A DNA stretch of 64,000 nt from Phyllobacterium chamaecytisi. Lineage in GTDB: Bacteria > Pseudomonadota > Alphaproteobacteria > Rhizobiales > Rhizobiaceae. The notes beneath the pieces were generated by a model. That model did not search any database, was not told the DNA's origin, and saw only the letters and a program-made list of their open reading frames with translations. Shown here one piece after another: positions 15,144 through 23,323 of this stretch. A program made the position numbers and the translations under genes. How positions within the stretch are numbered: position 1 is the first letter of the stretch; every line of letters starts with the position of its first letter. The DNA lies in contig NZ_JAIQWW010000007.1 in NCBI RefSeq assembly GCF_020164455.1, positions 247,794 through 311,793 on the forward strand, read 5' to 3'.

Positions 15144-15923
15144 CTACGGGTGCTGACCAGCTGCTTCCAGGATCAATTGGGCGATCTTGTCGGGATGGGA
15201 GATCAGCGAAAGATGGCTTGCCTTCACTTCAATCGTCTTGGCGCCCATTCGCTTCGCCATGAAGCGTTCGAGGTCCGGGTTGATTGTCCGGTCTTCCGTC
15301 GAAACAGCATAGAAACTCGGCTTCGAGCGCCAGGCTGCCTGCGTGGTCTTGCCGGTGAGAAGAGCTTTTTGGAACGGCTCCTGGACCGCATAAAGCACCT
15401 TGGCCTTTGCTTCCGGCAGGTCGCCCGCAAAGTCGTGCAGGAATGCAGTCTCGCTGAGGCGTCCTTCATCACCGTCGAAAACGATGCCAGCGGTTGCCGG
15501 TGGCGTGGGGAATGTCTTGGCCAGCGCCGCGTAATCCTCGCCTGCGTCCGGTGCCCGCGCCGCGATGTAGACAAGCGCCGAGACATTGGGATGGACACCG
15601 GCCTCGCTGACAATCATCCCGGCAAAGGAATGTCCGACTAGAACTGTCGGGCCATCCTGCCGTGCCAGTACCCGCTGGACGGACGCAACCGCTTCGGGGA
15701 GCGTCGTCAGGGGATTCTGTACCGAGGTGGCATTGAGGCCCGCCTTTTGCAATCGTGCGATCACCTCGGACCAGCATGATCCATCGGCGAACAGCCCGTG
15801 CGCGAAAACAACGTTGCGCGCCTTTGCCGGTGCGGGAGCCGCGGCCATGCTGCGGTTCGAGACTAGGGTGGCGGCGGCGCCGGCAACAAGGGCGGCTGAG
15901 AAAGTGCGTCTGTTCATCATCAT
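15144..15923 (-). CDS. Exported alpha/beta hydrolase (EstB/salicylate-esterase-like)
   Basis: 259 residues starting MMMNRRTF at 15923, behind AAAGGAAACC. The NRRTFSAALVAGAAAT leader resembles a Tat signal peptide, ending near SMAAAPA. The hydrolase fold shows NVVFAHGLFADGSCW (oxyanion region), VLVGHSFAGM (nucleophile Ser in GHSFAG), an acid in VSTEDRTI and His in ASHLSLISHP. Members split small esters or amides; the substrate is unknown. It follows mdcH by 111 bp on the same strand, so it may be read through from the malonate operon, but no functional link is evident. Confidence 0.85.
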   Translation of the reverse strand: MMMNRRTFSAALVAGAAATLVSNRSMAAAPAPAKARNVVFAHGLFADGSCWSEVIARLQKAGLNATSVQNPLTTLPEAVASVQRVLARQDGPTVLVGHSFAGMIVSEAGVHPNVSALVYIAARAPDAGEDYAALAKTFPTPPATAGIVFDGDEGRLSETAFLHDFAGDLPEAKAKVLYAVQEPFQKALLTGKTTQAAWRSKPSFYAVSTEDRTINPDLERFMAKRMGAKTIEVKASHLSLISHPDKIAQLILEAAGQHP

Positions 15924-16034
15924 GATTTGGTTTCCTTTGCGTTGGACAATTTGATGGATCGTATGCTCGGGCATGCAGGCTCAGAGTGGGAACCCGGAGC
16001 GGTAGAAATCGGTTCGCAGCCAGGGCGTCGTGGC

Positions 16035-16955
16035 TTATCCGGGCGCGAGCCACTTGCGGATTCCTGCGACGGAACGGAAAGCGTCGGCGGCGTAGCTTTG
16101 AACGTCGGGAAGCGCTGCGCGCGCCATCTCGGCAAGCGCGTGCCCAGGCCCGAGATCCAGGGCGCGGTCGACGCCCGATTCGGAAAGGACGTCCAGGGTT
16201 GTGGCCCAATCGACTGGGGTTGCGACCTGGGCAGCCAGCTTCTCCACTGCCGTCGCCACTGCGACGACGCGTTCGCCATCGCCGCCGGCTAGCAGCAGGC
16301 GACCGGCTATCGGCTCAGCCAATATCTCGGTTGCCAGCGCCGCGCGCAGGGGGGCGACTGCGGTTGCGAGATGAGTTGTGTGGGAGGCGATTTTGACGGC
16401 GAGAAGACCGGCGCGGACTGCGCCAGCCGCCAAGGCCGCGGCGCAGACCGCGATGACATCGGGTTCACGGCCGCCTACTATGAACAGATTACCGGGATTG
16501 GTGATCGCGATCGCGCAATGATGACGTTCCGTCAAGAGTTCGATCGTCGGTTGCCGCAGCCCGCGGATATAACCTAGCCGTCCGCCGACGCCTCCTGCGG
16601 CATCCATCGCGCGCGCGCGTTCGTCGGTAAGCCTCAAGGCAGTCGACGCGGTCCAGATTCCCGCGATGCTCCAGGCGGCCATCTCGCCGACACTATAGCC
16701 GGTGACTGCGAGCTGCTCCGGCAGAGCATCTTGAATGCAGGCATGCAGCGTAAGCGCCGCCGTCACAGAAAGGATCTGGCTGGTGCGGTTGGTGGCCAGT
16801 CGATCGCTTTTGGCATTCTGCACTAGATGGCGCGGGTCTTCGCCGAGAAGGCGCGTGGCCTCCTCGAAGATCGTTGCAGCTTCCGGCCGGTCGGCAACGA
16901 GGCTGAACATATCCGCGGACTGCAAGCCTTGCCCGCCGCAAAGCAGAGCTAGCAT
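16035..16955 (-). CDS. mdcH: Malonate decarboxylase epsilon subunit, malonyl-CoA:ACP transacylase
   Basis: 306 residues starting MLALLCGGQG behind TGGAGGCACC. The acyltransferase fold has GGQG at the N-terminus, nucleophile S88 in GYSVGEMAAW and the expected VGGREPD and HT.L..A segments. MdcH charges the MdcC carrier with malonyl from malonyl-CoA so that the decarboxylase cycle can begin. The first codons overlap the end of mdcB by 7 bp. It is the last mdc gene of the operon. Confidence 0.9.
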   Translation of the reverse strand: MLALLCGGQGLQSADMFSLVADRPEAATIFEEATRLLGEDPRHLVQNAKSDRLATNRTSQILSVTAALTLHACIQDALPEQLAVTGYSVGEMAAWSIAGIWTASTALRLTDERARAMDAAGGVGGRLGYIRGLRQPTIELLTERHHCAIAITNPGNLFIVGGREPDVIAVCAAALAAGAVRAGLLAVKIASHTTHLATAVAPLRAALATEILAEPIAGRLLLAGGDGERVVAVATAVEKLAAQVATPVDWATTLDVLSESGVDRALDLGPGHALAEMARAALPDVQSYAADAFRSVAGIRKWLAPG

Positions 16956-17800
16956 GGTGCCTCCAGACGATCGACAAAAAGCGCCATGGCCAACAGGTCT
17001 GCGCACCCGCCAGGGCTAAGATTGCGGGCGGTGAAAGCTCTGTGAATAGCAGTGGCCCGCGCTTGCCAGTCCGTTTGAGCCACACCGCCTTCCGCCAGGA
17101 AGGTCGATGCCTGCGCCTGGGCGAATGCCAGCCCGGCCGATCCACCCCGATGCAGGAGATTGGTGTCTTCGACGGAGGCGATCAGAGCCATGCAGGCATG
17201 GACGCGCGCTGCCTCGTCGCCACGAGCAAACTCACGGCCAGCTCGAAGTGCCGGCAGGGCGATCTTGTAGACCGACGGTAGGCCCTGTGCAGCCTCGGCG
17301 CGAGCGCCACCAGCACCATAGTATCGTGCCGCATTGGCGCCATGGCTGTGCAAAGAAACCGGGCCCGTCAGGATAGCCTCTCCCCATCGCTCGGCGATGA
17401 TCGCACCGAGAGAGCGGCGTACACCGTAAACATGTCGAAAGCCCGCGGCGGCGGCAAGAAGCCCCAAGCCGAAGATTGCGCCGCGATGAGTGTTCACACC
17501 GCCAGTCGCAGCGAGCATGGCACGTTCGGCGGCGATGCCGATCGCACGCAGGCGATCCATGCCAGCACCTTCGGCGCCCGCCGCTGCGAGATCGGCAAGA
17601 AATGGGGCGAGTGTTTCCGCGCTGCGGATCAGCAGCACGGCGTCCATGTCACAATGCGCGCCATTGTCGATGTGACTGACCAGGCCCGGCTTCGGATGGG
17701 TCTCGACTTCCAGCATCAGACAGAGCGCTGCGAGGTCGCCGACATCTTCACTCCTGAAATGCGACGCTGGCGTATAGGCGTGAGAAATGGCAGCGATCAT
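16949..17800 (-). CDS. mdcB: Triphosphoribosyl-dephospho-CoA synthase
   Basis: 283 residues from the ATG at 17800 (MIAAISHAY), overlapping mdcG by 4 bp (ATGA). It contains LEVETHPKPGLVSHIDNGAH, the family's signature, then GVNTHRGAIFGLG and a conserved SVEDTNLLHRGG. The enzyme makes 2'-(5''-triphosphoribosyl)-3'-dephospho-CoA, the prosthetic group precursor for MdcC, from ATP and dephospho-CoA. In the Klebsiella-type order this gene follows mdcA; here it sits between mdcG and mdcH. Confidence 0.92.
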   Translation of the reverse strand: MIAAISHAYTPASHFRSEDVGDLAALCLMLEVETHPKPGLVSHIDNGAHCDMDAVLLIRSAETLAPFLADLAAAGAEGAGMDRLRAIGIAAERAMLAATGGVNTHRGAIFGLGLLAAAAGFRHVYGVRRSLGAIIAERWGEAILTGPVSLHSHGANAARYYGAGGARAEAAQGLPSVYKIALPALRAGREFARGDEAARVHACMALIASVEDTNLLHRGGSAGLAFAQAQASTFLAEGGVAQTDWQARATAIHRAFTARNLSPGGCADLLAMALFVDRLEAPC

Positions 17801-18447
17801 CGCATGCCTCCCGCGAGAATATCGGCTCGGCAGACGACGCGCACGTCTCGCAGACCTTTGACAATGATGCTGCTGCCAGCGCCTGCACCTCGCAGTTCTC
17901 GCCACTGCACGGCTCCCGCGGCATTATGAACCTCGCCGTCGATTCGCATCAGCGCGGTCTTGTCAATGGCCGTGATGCCCTCGAGCAGGGATTCGACATC
18001 GCCACCGGGGGGTAAATACCACAGTAGATCGAGGTCCGAGGCAGCGGAAAGATAGGGCAACGCTGTAAGGCACTGCCAAGCCAGGCTGCCGAAGACTCGG
18101 GTAGTTGCATCAAGGCGGATCAACTGGGCGATGCATGGGTGCCAGCAGGCGGGTGCTGACAGGACGGCGGCGGACAGCAACGGCGGCGGATCTGCGCGCA
18201 GGATATCGTCCGGATCGAGCGTTACCGCGATGCGGCGTTTCCCCTGTGCGAGCGGCAGGGGAAGACCGAGAGCCACCTTTTGCGCGTCGTCGCTGCAGAG
18301 CGACCGTCTGACGACAAGCGGATAGCCGGCATCGACCCATCCCGCGACGAGGGGCTCATTCGCCAGGTCGGGGCGCTGCGCCATCAATGCGGACCATGCG
18401 CGCGGCGAGGGTTTTACCATCGTGTGGCGCGGGAAAATCTCAGGCAT
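17797..18447 (-). CDS. mdcG: Phosphoribosyl-dephospho-CoA transferase (MdcC holo-carrier synthase)
   Basis: 216 residues starting MPEIFPRHTM behind AAAAGGAGGCATCCC, which also settles the start. Features expected of MdcG: RHTMVKP at the N-terminus, a middle VFGSLAWQCLTAL segment and SDLDLLWY, a nucleotidyltransferase-like acidic motif. It attaches the prosthetic group to the serine of MdcC. It overlaps mdcE by 8 bp and mdcB by 4 bp. Confidence 0.88.
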   Translation of the reverse strand: MPEIFPRHTMVKPSPRAWSALMAQRPDLANEPLVAGWVDAGYPLVVRRSLCSDDAQKVALGLPLPLAQGKRRIAVTLDPDDILRADPPPLLSAAVLSAPACWHPCIAQLIRLDATTRVFGSLAWQCLTALPYLSAASDLDLLWYLPPGGDVESLLEGITAIDKTALMRIDGEVHNAAGAVQWRELRGAGAGSSIIVKGLRDVRVVCRADILAGGMR

Positions 18448-19156
18448 GGGATGCCTCCTTTTCGACGCGCTGAGCGATGGAGGCCGCTTTTGGTCGCCCG
18501 CCTCGGCCTTCTCCCAAACGATCGCGTGCGTCCCCGCCGGTCTGCTCGGCCAGAAGTGCGAGAAACTGTTCGGCAAGCGATTGATCGGGATTCCATACGG
18601 CGTGGATGGCGCCGGTCTGCGCCAGGTTTTCCAGACCCGGCGCGAACACCGGTGTCTTCTCGGCCTTCGCCTTCAGGACCTCAATGGGCAGTTTGGTGAC
18701 ACGTGCCATCGACGGCAGATCCATCACAGCCGGGTGCGCGCCCGGGAGTGCGACAAGCGTGCCGGTGGCCAGTGCGGTCGCAATGAAGGCGCCGGCAGCG
18801 CTACCGCCATAGAGCAGGCCGATGGTCCTATGGCCCTGCGCCCCAGCCAGCAGCAGCGTCTTGGCCAGGTGGGCCAGGCATTCGCTGAGGCCCAGCAGTT
18901 CGTCACGCCGGCTCATCCGTTGACTGGAGGAATCGATCAGCACGAGAATGGGCGCAGCGCTCCCTTTGCGCGTAATCTCCAGCACATGGCCGGCAAGGAT
19001 GAGCGCACCTTCGCAGCCGAGCGGGCTTTGACCGGCGATGCCGATGACATGAACCTTGATTGCATTGATGATGCCGCTACCGGAGATCAGATTGTCCATG
19101 ACAGCCACCTCATGGCCGCCCGGGAACAGCGAAGCGAGGATATCAGCGAGCTCCAT
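18440..19156 (-). CDS. mdcE: Malonate decarboxylase gamma subunit
   Basis: 238 residues starting MELADILASLFPGGHEV. It overlaps the mdcD stop by 14 bp, and a ribosome site GGGAGAAGGCC precedes it. The crotonase-like carboxyltransferase half shows VIGIAGQSPLGCEGALILAG, ILVLIDSSSQRMSRRDELLG, and YGGSAAGAFIATALA for the oxyanion region. MdcD and MdcE together decarboxylate malonyl-S-MdcC to acetyl-S-MdcC. A frame extending upstream to 19414 exists but lies wholly inside mdcD and is not used. Confidence 0.92.
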   Translation of the reverse strand: MELADILASLFPGGHEVAVMDNLISGSGIINAIKVHVIGIAGQSPLGCEGALILAGHVLEITRKGSAAPILVLIDSSSQRMSRRDELLGLSECLAHLAKTLLLAGAQGHRTIGLLYGGSAAGAFIATALATGTLVALPGAHPAVMDLPSMARVTKLPIEVLKAKAEKTPVFAPGLENLAQTGAIHAVWNPDQSLAEQFLALLAEQTGGDARDRLGEGRGGRPKAASIAQRVEKEASHA

Positions 19157-20042
19157 TGGCCTTCTCCCGCTTGTCCGTAATGCGTCGTAAAAATTCGTCG
19201 GTTGCAAGGCCTGGTATTTCGGTGGGCTCGCTGACGCCAATGTCTGTCCAGATATCAATGGCATCATGCGCCTCGCCGAAACGGTGGAGGCGGTGTTCGA
19301 GACGTTGCTGCTCGGCCTCCAGCACGTCGGCATCAAGCCGGCCGTTCCCAGCAAGCACAATGAGCGCAGCTTCGCGGAAGGCCAGGACATCGTCATCGGC
19401 GAAGGCATCGGCACCGCCGATCAGATAGCGGTGCTTACCGCCCATTGTCCGCCAGACAAGGGCGCGGTCACGCGAGTCGAATTCCTCAACCCCCTTGTTT
19501 GTCTCGATCACTTCCGGACCGCTGACGCTGATGCGACCCTGTTCCGAAACGATCAAGGCAGAGCAGCAACCTGCGATCAGACTGCCACCGCCATAGCATC
19601 CGGCGCGGCCGCCGATCAGGCCGAGGACCTGCACGCCAGCCATCCGCGCCTCGACGAGTGCGCGCATGATTTCGGCAATGGCGAGTTCGCCGGCATTGGC
19701 CTCCTGCAACCTGACACCGCCGGTGTCGAACAGGATCAGCACAGGTTCTCCGAGCGATCGGGCGGCCCGGAGGAGGCCGGTGAGCTTGGCGCCATGCACT
19801 TCGCCGAAAGCACCGCCCATGAAGCGTCCCTCCTGAGCCGCTACCAATATGCGGCGACCTTCGAGAGTGCCGTGACCGACGATGATGCCATCGTCAAATT
19901 GTTCCGGCAGATCGAAGATCGCCAGATGCGGGCTGATCTCACGCTGCTCGGGGCCGATAAATTCTGCGAAGCTGCCGGGATCGAGCATTGCTGCGACCCG
20001 CTGGCGAGCGCCCGCTTCATACCAACTGTTTGCGGATGTCAT
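19143..20042 (-). CDS. mdcD: Malonate decarboxylase beta subunit
   Basis: 299 residues starting MTSANSWYEAGARQRV; the ATG overlaps the mdcC stop by 4 bp. Carboxyltransferase features: VAAQEGRFMGGAFGEVHG, LILFDTGGVRLQEANAGE and IGGRAGCYGGGSLIAG, the latter two providing the active-site loops. This subunit acts with MdcE in the decarboxylation step. Length and motifs are normal for the family. Confidence 0.94.
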   Translation of the reverse strand: MTSANSWYEAGARQRVAAMLDPGSFAEFIGPEQREISPHLAIFDLPEQFDDGIIVGHGTLEGRRILVAAQEGRFMGGAFGEVHGAKLTGLLRAARSLGEPVLILFDTGGVRLQEANAGELAIAEIMRALVEARMAGVQVLGLIGGRAGCYGGGSLIAGCCSALIVSEQGRISVSGPEVIETNKGVEEFDSRDRALVWRTMGGKHRYLIGGADAFADDDVLAFREAALIVLAGNGRLDADVLEAEQQRLEHRLHRFGEAHDAIDIWTDIGVSEPTEIPGLATDEFLRRITDKREKANGAR

Positions 20043-20356
20043 GCTTCAAGCTCCTCGATCAGACGGACACCTTGAGCGAGACGCAGGGAGACCATATCCG
20101 GCCGCGCCCCGCCGTCATTGATGGAGATGTGCAGGCCGCCCGCCGGCCGCCGCGTCACAAAGTCCTCGATCACCGCTTCCCACACGGCTGCAAAACCGGG
20201 CGCTGCCGTGGCGATATCGATTATGCAGATGTTTGCTGGCAAATTACGCTCGAGAAGGACTTCCAGATTGCCCGAGGCGACGACGCCGACGATGGCTCTT
20301 GCACGGGTGCCGGTGGCGGGGGTTGACGGCTTCATTGTGAAACTGAGCTTTTCCAT
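20039..20356 (-). CDS. mdcC: Malonate decarboxylase delta subunit (acyl carrier protein)
   Basis: 105 residues from the ATG at 20356 (MEKLSF) behind GAGGGGAAACC. Unlike fatty-acid ACPs it is mostly beta-structured. S28 in VGVVASGNLEVLLE is the expected attachment point for the phosphoribosyl-dephospho-CoA arm, and the chain continues to a RPAGGLHISINDGGARPD segment. It carries malonyl and acetyl groups between MdcA, MdcD/E and MdcH. It lies 16 bp after mdcA and overlaps mdcD. Confidence 0.9.
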   Translation of the reverse strand: MEKLSFTMKPSTPATGTRARAIVGVVASGNLEVLLERNLPANICIIDIATAAPGFAAVWEAVIEDFVTRRPAGGLHISINDGGARPDMVSLRLAQGVRLIEELEA

Positions 20357-20372
20357 GGTCGGTTTCCCCTCA

Positions 20373-22019
20373 TTACCAATTTCGGAACTGACTCGGAGGC
20401 TGATAGAGACCACCCGAGGCGAGCATGAGATCCTTGATCGAGCGCGCTGCCAGCATGCGGCGGTCCGCATCTAGCGGATCGATACCGAGATCCTCCGGGC
20501 GGCGGATGACGCCGCGTGCGCGTAGCCGTTCGACCATCTTGCGATCACGTGCCCGCCCTACATCGGTGTAACCGGCAACACCGCGGATTGCCTGTTCGCG
20601 CTCGTCATTGTCGCGACAGAGCAAGAGGTTGGCGATGCCATCCTCGGTGATGATGTGGCTAACGTCATCGCCGTAGATCATGACCGGTGCGAGATCGAGG
20701 TCGAGCTTATCCGCAAGTTCGAGGGCGTCGAGCTGTTCTACAAACAGCGGCACGTTCTTTTCACCAAAGGTCTCGCCGATCTGGACCACCAGTTTACGCC
20801 CGCGGCGCAGGCCCTCTGCGGTATCGGGATCGGCATCAGCGCCAGCTTTCAGCCAGGGCTCGCTCGGATGGCGACGCCCGCGCGAATCAGACCCCATGTT
20901 GGGGGCGCCGCCAAAGCCGGCGATGCGGTTGGTCGTAACCGTCGAACTATGGCCCTGGAGATCGATCTGTAGAGTGGAGCCGATGAACATGTCGCAGGCA
21001 TAGAGCCCCGCGACCTGGCAATACGCGCGGTTGGAGCGGAGTGATCCATCCGGACCGGTGAAGAAGATGTCGGACCGCGCCGAGAGATAATCGTCCATGC
21101 CGACTTCGGAGCCGAAGCTGTGGACCTGCTCCACCCAACCGGCCTCGATCGCCGGAATAAGTGTAGGATGCGGATTGAGTGCAAAATGCGTGCAGATCTT
21201 GCCCTTAAGACCAAGTTTTTCGCCATAGGTGGGCAACAGCAGCTCGATGGCGGCGGTGTTGAAGCCGATGCCGTGGTTGAGGCGGCGAACACCATAGGGC
21301 GCATAGAGCCCCTTGATGGCCAGCATTGCCGTCAAGATCTGTGTCTCCGTGATCGCGCCCGGATCGCGGGTGAACAGCGGTTCGACATAGAACGGTTTTT
21401 TTGCGTCAACGACGAAATGGACCAAGTCTCCGGGGATATCGACGCGCGGCACCTTGTCGACGATCTCGGCGACTTGCGCCACAACAAGGCCACTCTTGAA
21501 GCTGGTCGCCTCTACGACGGTCGGTGTGTCCTCGGTGTTGGGGCCAGTGTAGAGGTTGCCATCCCGATCGGCGCTGACCGCGGCGATCAACGCCACCTGC
21601 GGCGTCAGATCGATGAAATAGCGGGCGAAGAGCTCCAGATAGGTATGGACGGCGCCGAGCTCGATCTTGCTACCGAACAGCATGCGCGCGATGCGCGTCG
21701 ATTGCGGGCCCGAATAGGAGAAGTCCAGCCGCTTGGCGACGCCCTTCTCGAACACATCGAGATGCTCCGGCAGCACGACGCCCGATTGCACCATGTGGAG
21801 ATCATGGATCTTGCCGGGGTCGAGATTGGCAAGTGCCTTGGCGAGTATATCGGCTTGCTTCTGGTTATCGCCTTCCAGGCAGACGCGATCACCTGGCCGG
21901 AGGACTGCTTCCAGGAATCGAGGGAGGTCATCCAAGGCGACGATCTTGCCGCAGGCATAGCGCTGGCCGGCATAGCGTCGCAGTGCGAGAGCCTCCTTTT
22001 GTGTACTCCAGTTCCGCAT
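20373..22019 (-). CDS. mdcA: Malonate decarboxylase alpha subunit (acetyl-S-ACP:malonate transferase)
   Basis: 548 residues from the ATG at 22019 (MRNWSTQ) behind CGGAG; this matches the family's usual length of about 550, whereas a longer frame to 22169 does not. It contains LEGDNQKQAD near residue 50, YTGPNTEDTPTVVEAT, RLNHGIGFNTAAIELLLPTYGE and SEVGMDDYLSARSDIFFTGPDGS. MdcA swaps acetyl for malonate on MdcC, releasing acetate. First gene of a seven-gene overlapping operon. Confidence 0.95.
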   Translation of the reverse strand: MRNWSTQKEALALRRYAGQRYACGKIVALDDLPRFLEAVLRPGDRVCLEGDNQKQADILAKALANLDPGKIHDLHMVQSGVVLPEHLDVFEKGVAKRLDFSYSGPQSTRIARMLFGSKIELGAVHTYLELFARYFIDLTPQVALIAAVSADRDGNLYTGPNTEDTPTVVEATSFKSGLVVAQVAEIVDKVPRVDIPGDLVHFVVDAKKPFYVEPLFTRDPGAITETQILTAMLAIKGLYAPYGVRRLNHGIGFNTAAIELLLPTYGEKLGLKGKICTHFALNPHPTLIPAIEAGWVEQVHSFGSEVGMDDYLSARSDIFFTGPDGSLRSNRAYCQVAGLYACDMFIGSTLQIDLQGHSSTVTTNRIAGFGGAPNMGSDSRGRRHPSEPWLKAGADADPDTAEGLRRGRKLVVQIGETFGEKNVPLFVEQLDALELADKLDLDLAPVMIYGDDVSHIITEDGIANLLLCRDNDEREQAIRGVAGYTDVGRARDRKMVERLRARGVIRRPEDLGIDPLDADRRMLAARSIKDLMLASGGLYQPPSQFRNW

Positions 22020-22388
22020 TTCTGGTACTCCGTGCACAACTTGTCCCAGTCTTAGCGAGGCAACGATCAAAGCTCTATTATACTTAGGTGTGGTCACTAA
22101 AAGCCGAGCGAGGCGATTGAGGTGCAATTGAGCACTGCGTTTGACAAGATCGCCGACGCGTAGAGTCAATGTGGCGTCAAGAAAAGTTCCGAAAAAGAGT
22201 TTGAAATGCGGTTTTGCAATTCCCGACTAGATACCGTATCTCGTCCAAAAGGGCCGAAAATACGCGGAATTTATGAGATAGCTAAATTGCCTTTGGCTAA
22301 TTTCTAATATGCAATCTTTATTAAGCATAATGACGCATCTGTAAGGTACCTGTGACGCACCGTCCACGATTCGATACGGAACTCCTTC
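22020..22388. other. Divergent promoter region between mdcA and the GH25 gene
   Basis: AT-rich in its right half. A TATAAT box (22082-22077 on the minus strand) lies about 60 nt before mdcA. No clear dyad of an Mdc-type regulator was found. The GH25 promoter must lie near 22300. Confidence 0.4.
22077..22082 (-). promoter_or_regulatory. -10 box candidate for the mdc operon
   Basis: A perfect TATAAT reads toward mdcA, with no strong -35 at the right distance. The weak -35 suggests a need for an activator, which is not encoded next to the operon. Confidence 0.4.
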
Positions 22389-23207
22389 ATGAAACGACTT
22401 GCAGCCAGTATATTGACCCTCTTGCTCGCCGGCTGCACCACAGTTGACTACGACTTCTCCGCACCAAAACAAACTTCGGCCGTTCAACAGATCGCCGCTC
22501 CGACAGGCAACGTGAGCGCGCCGCGTTTCGGTGATCGCGATCCTCACGACTGGACCGGCAAGACGCCGTGGCGATATCCGATTCATGGAACGGACGTCTC
22601 GAAATATCAATCCACAGTTGATTGGCAGACGGTTCGCAGCAGCCGTATTTCCTTTGTCTTCATAAAGGCGACCGAAGGCGCCGACAGGTTCGACGAAAGA
22701 TTTGGCCAGAACTGGGCAGCGGCGCGCGCCGCAGGCATCCCTCGCGGTGCCTATCATTTCTATTATTTCTGCCGTACCGCCAAGGAACAGGCGCGCTGGT
22801 TCATCGAGCATGTTCCTAACGATCCGAGCGCTTTGCCCCCGGTTCTCGACATGGAGTGGAACGCCGCTTCTCCAACCTGCAAGCTCAGGCCAAATGCTGC
22901 TGTCGTGCGCGGCGAAATGCGTACGTTCCTGGATATTCTCGAACGTCACTACGGCAAGCGGCCAATCATCTATACAACCGTCGATTTCTTCGACGACAAC
23001 GATCTGAGGCAGCTTGCCAATTATCCATTCTGGTTGCGCTCAGTGGCAGGTCACCCCGATGAGAAGTACGGACCGCATCCCTGGACGTTCTGGCAATATA
23101 CCGGGACCGGAGTAGTCCCTGGCATACGCGGCGACGCAGATATCAATGTTTTCGCGGGCAATGAAAGCGCCTGGAAACAGTGGCTGGTGCGCAACAAGGT
23201 CCGATAA
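22389..23207 (+). CDS. GH25 lysozyme-like lipoprotein
   Basis: 272 residues. The N-terminus MKRLAASILTLLLAGCTT carries a lipobox (LAGC), so the protein is a predicted lipoprotein anchored by Cys15. The GH25 barrel begins at about residue 65 with GTDVSKYQ (nucleophile-region Asp). It continues through VFIKATEG, GAYHFYYF and PPVLDMEW (acid pair D-x-E), and ends with WTFWQYTGTGVVPGI and DINVFAG. GH25 enzymes cut the MurNAc-GlcNAc bond of peptidoglycan. A lytic transglycosylase gene follows 116 bp later on the same strand, so both may serve cell-wall turnover. Confidence 0.93.
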   Translation: MKRLAASILTLLLAGCTTVDYDFSAPKQTSAVQQIAAPTGNVSAPRFGDRDPHDWTGKTPWRYPIHGTDVSKYQSTVDWQTVRSSRISFVFIKATEGADRFDERFGQNWAAARAAGIPRGAYHFYYFCRTAKEQARWFIEHVPNDPSALPPVLDMEWNAASPTCKLRPNAAVVRGEMRTFLDILERHYGKRPIIYTTVDFFDDNDLRQLANYPFWLRSVAGHPDEKYGPHPWTFWQYTGTGVVPGIRGDADINVFAGNESAWKQWLVRNKVR

Positions 23208-23323
23208 AGCTTAGCGCCAGCGTTTTCTCGCACTTCTTTGACTTCACGCCATCCACATATTCGTGCATTAGCAGGAAAAATTCCGCGTGTACTGAACGCG
23301 CCCGTTATCAATGAGATTTTCTT

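Noticed and set aside
15469..16209. 246-codon minus-strand frame across the end of mdcH and the hydrolase start
   Set aside because: Arg/Pro-rich shadow of two well-supported genes in another frame.
21120..22055. 311-codon plus-strand frame opposite mdcA
   Set aside because: Antisense shadow of a gene with clear family motifs; high-GC third-position effect.
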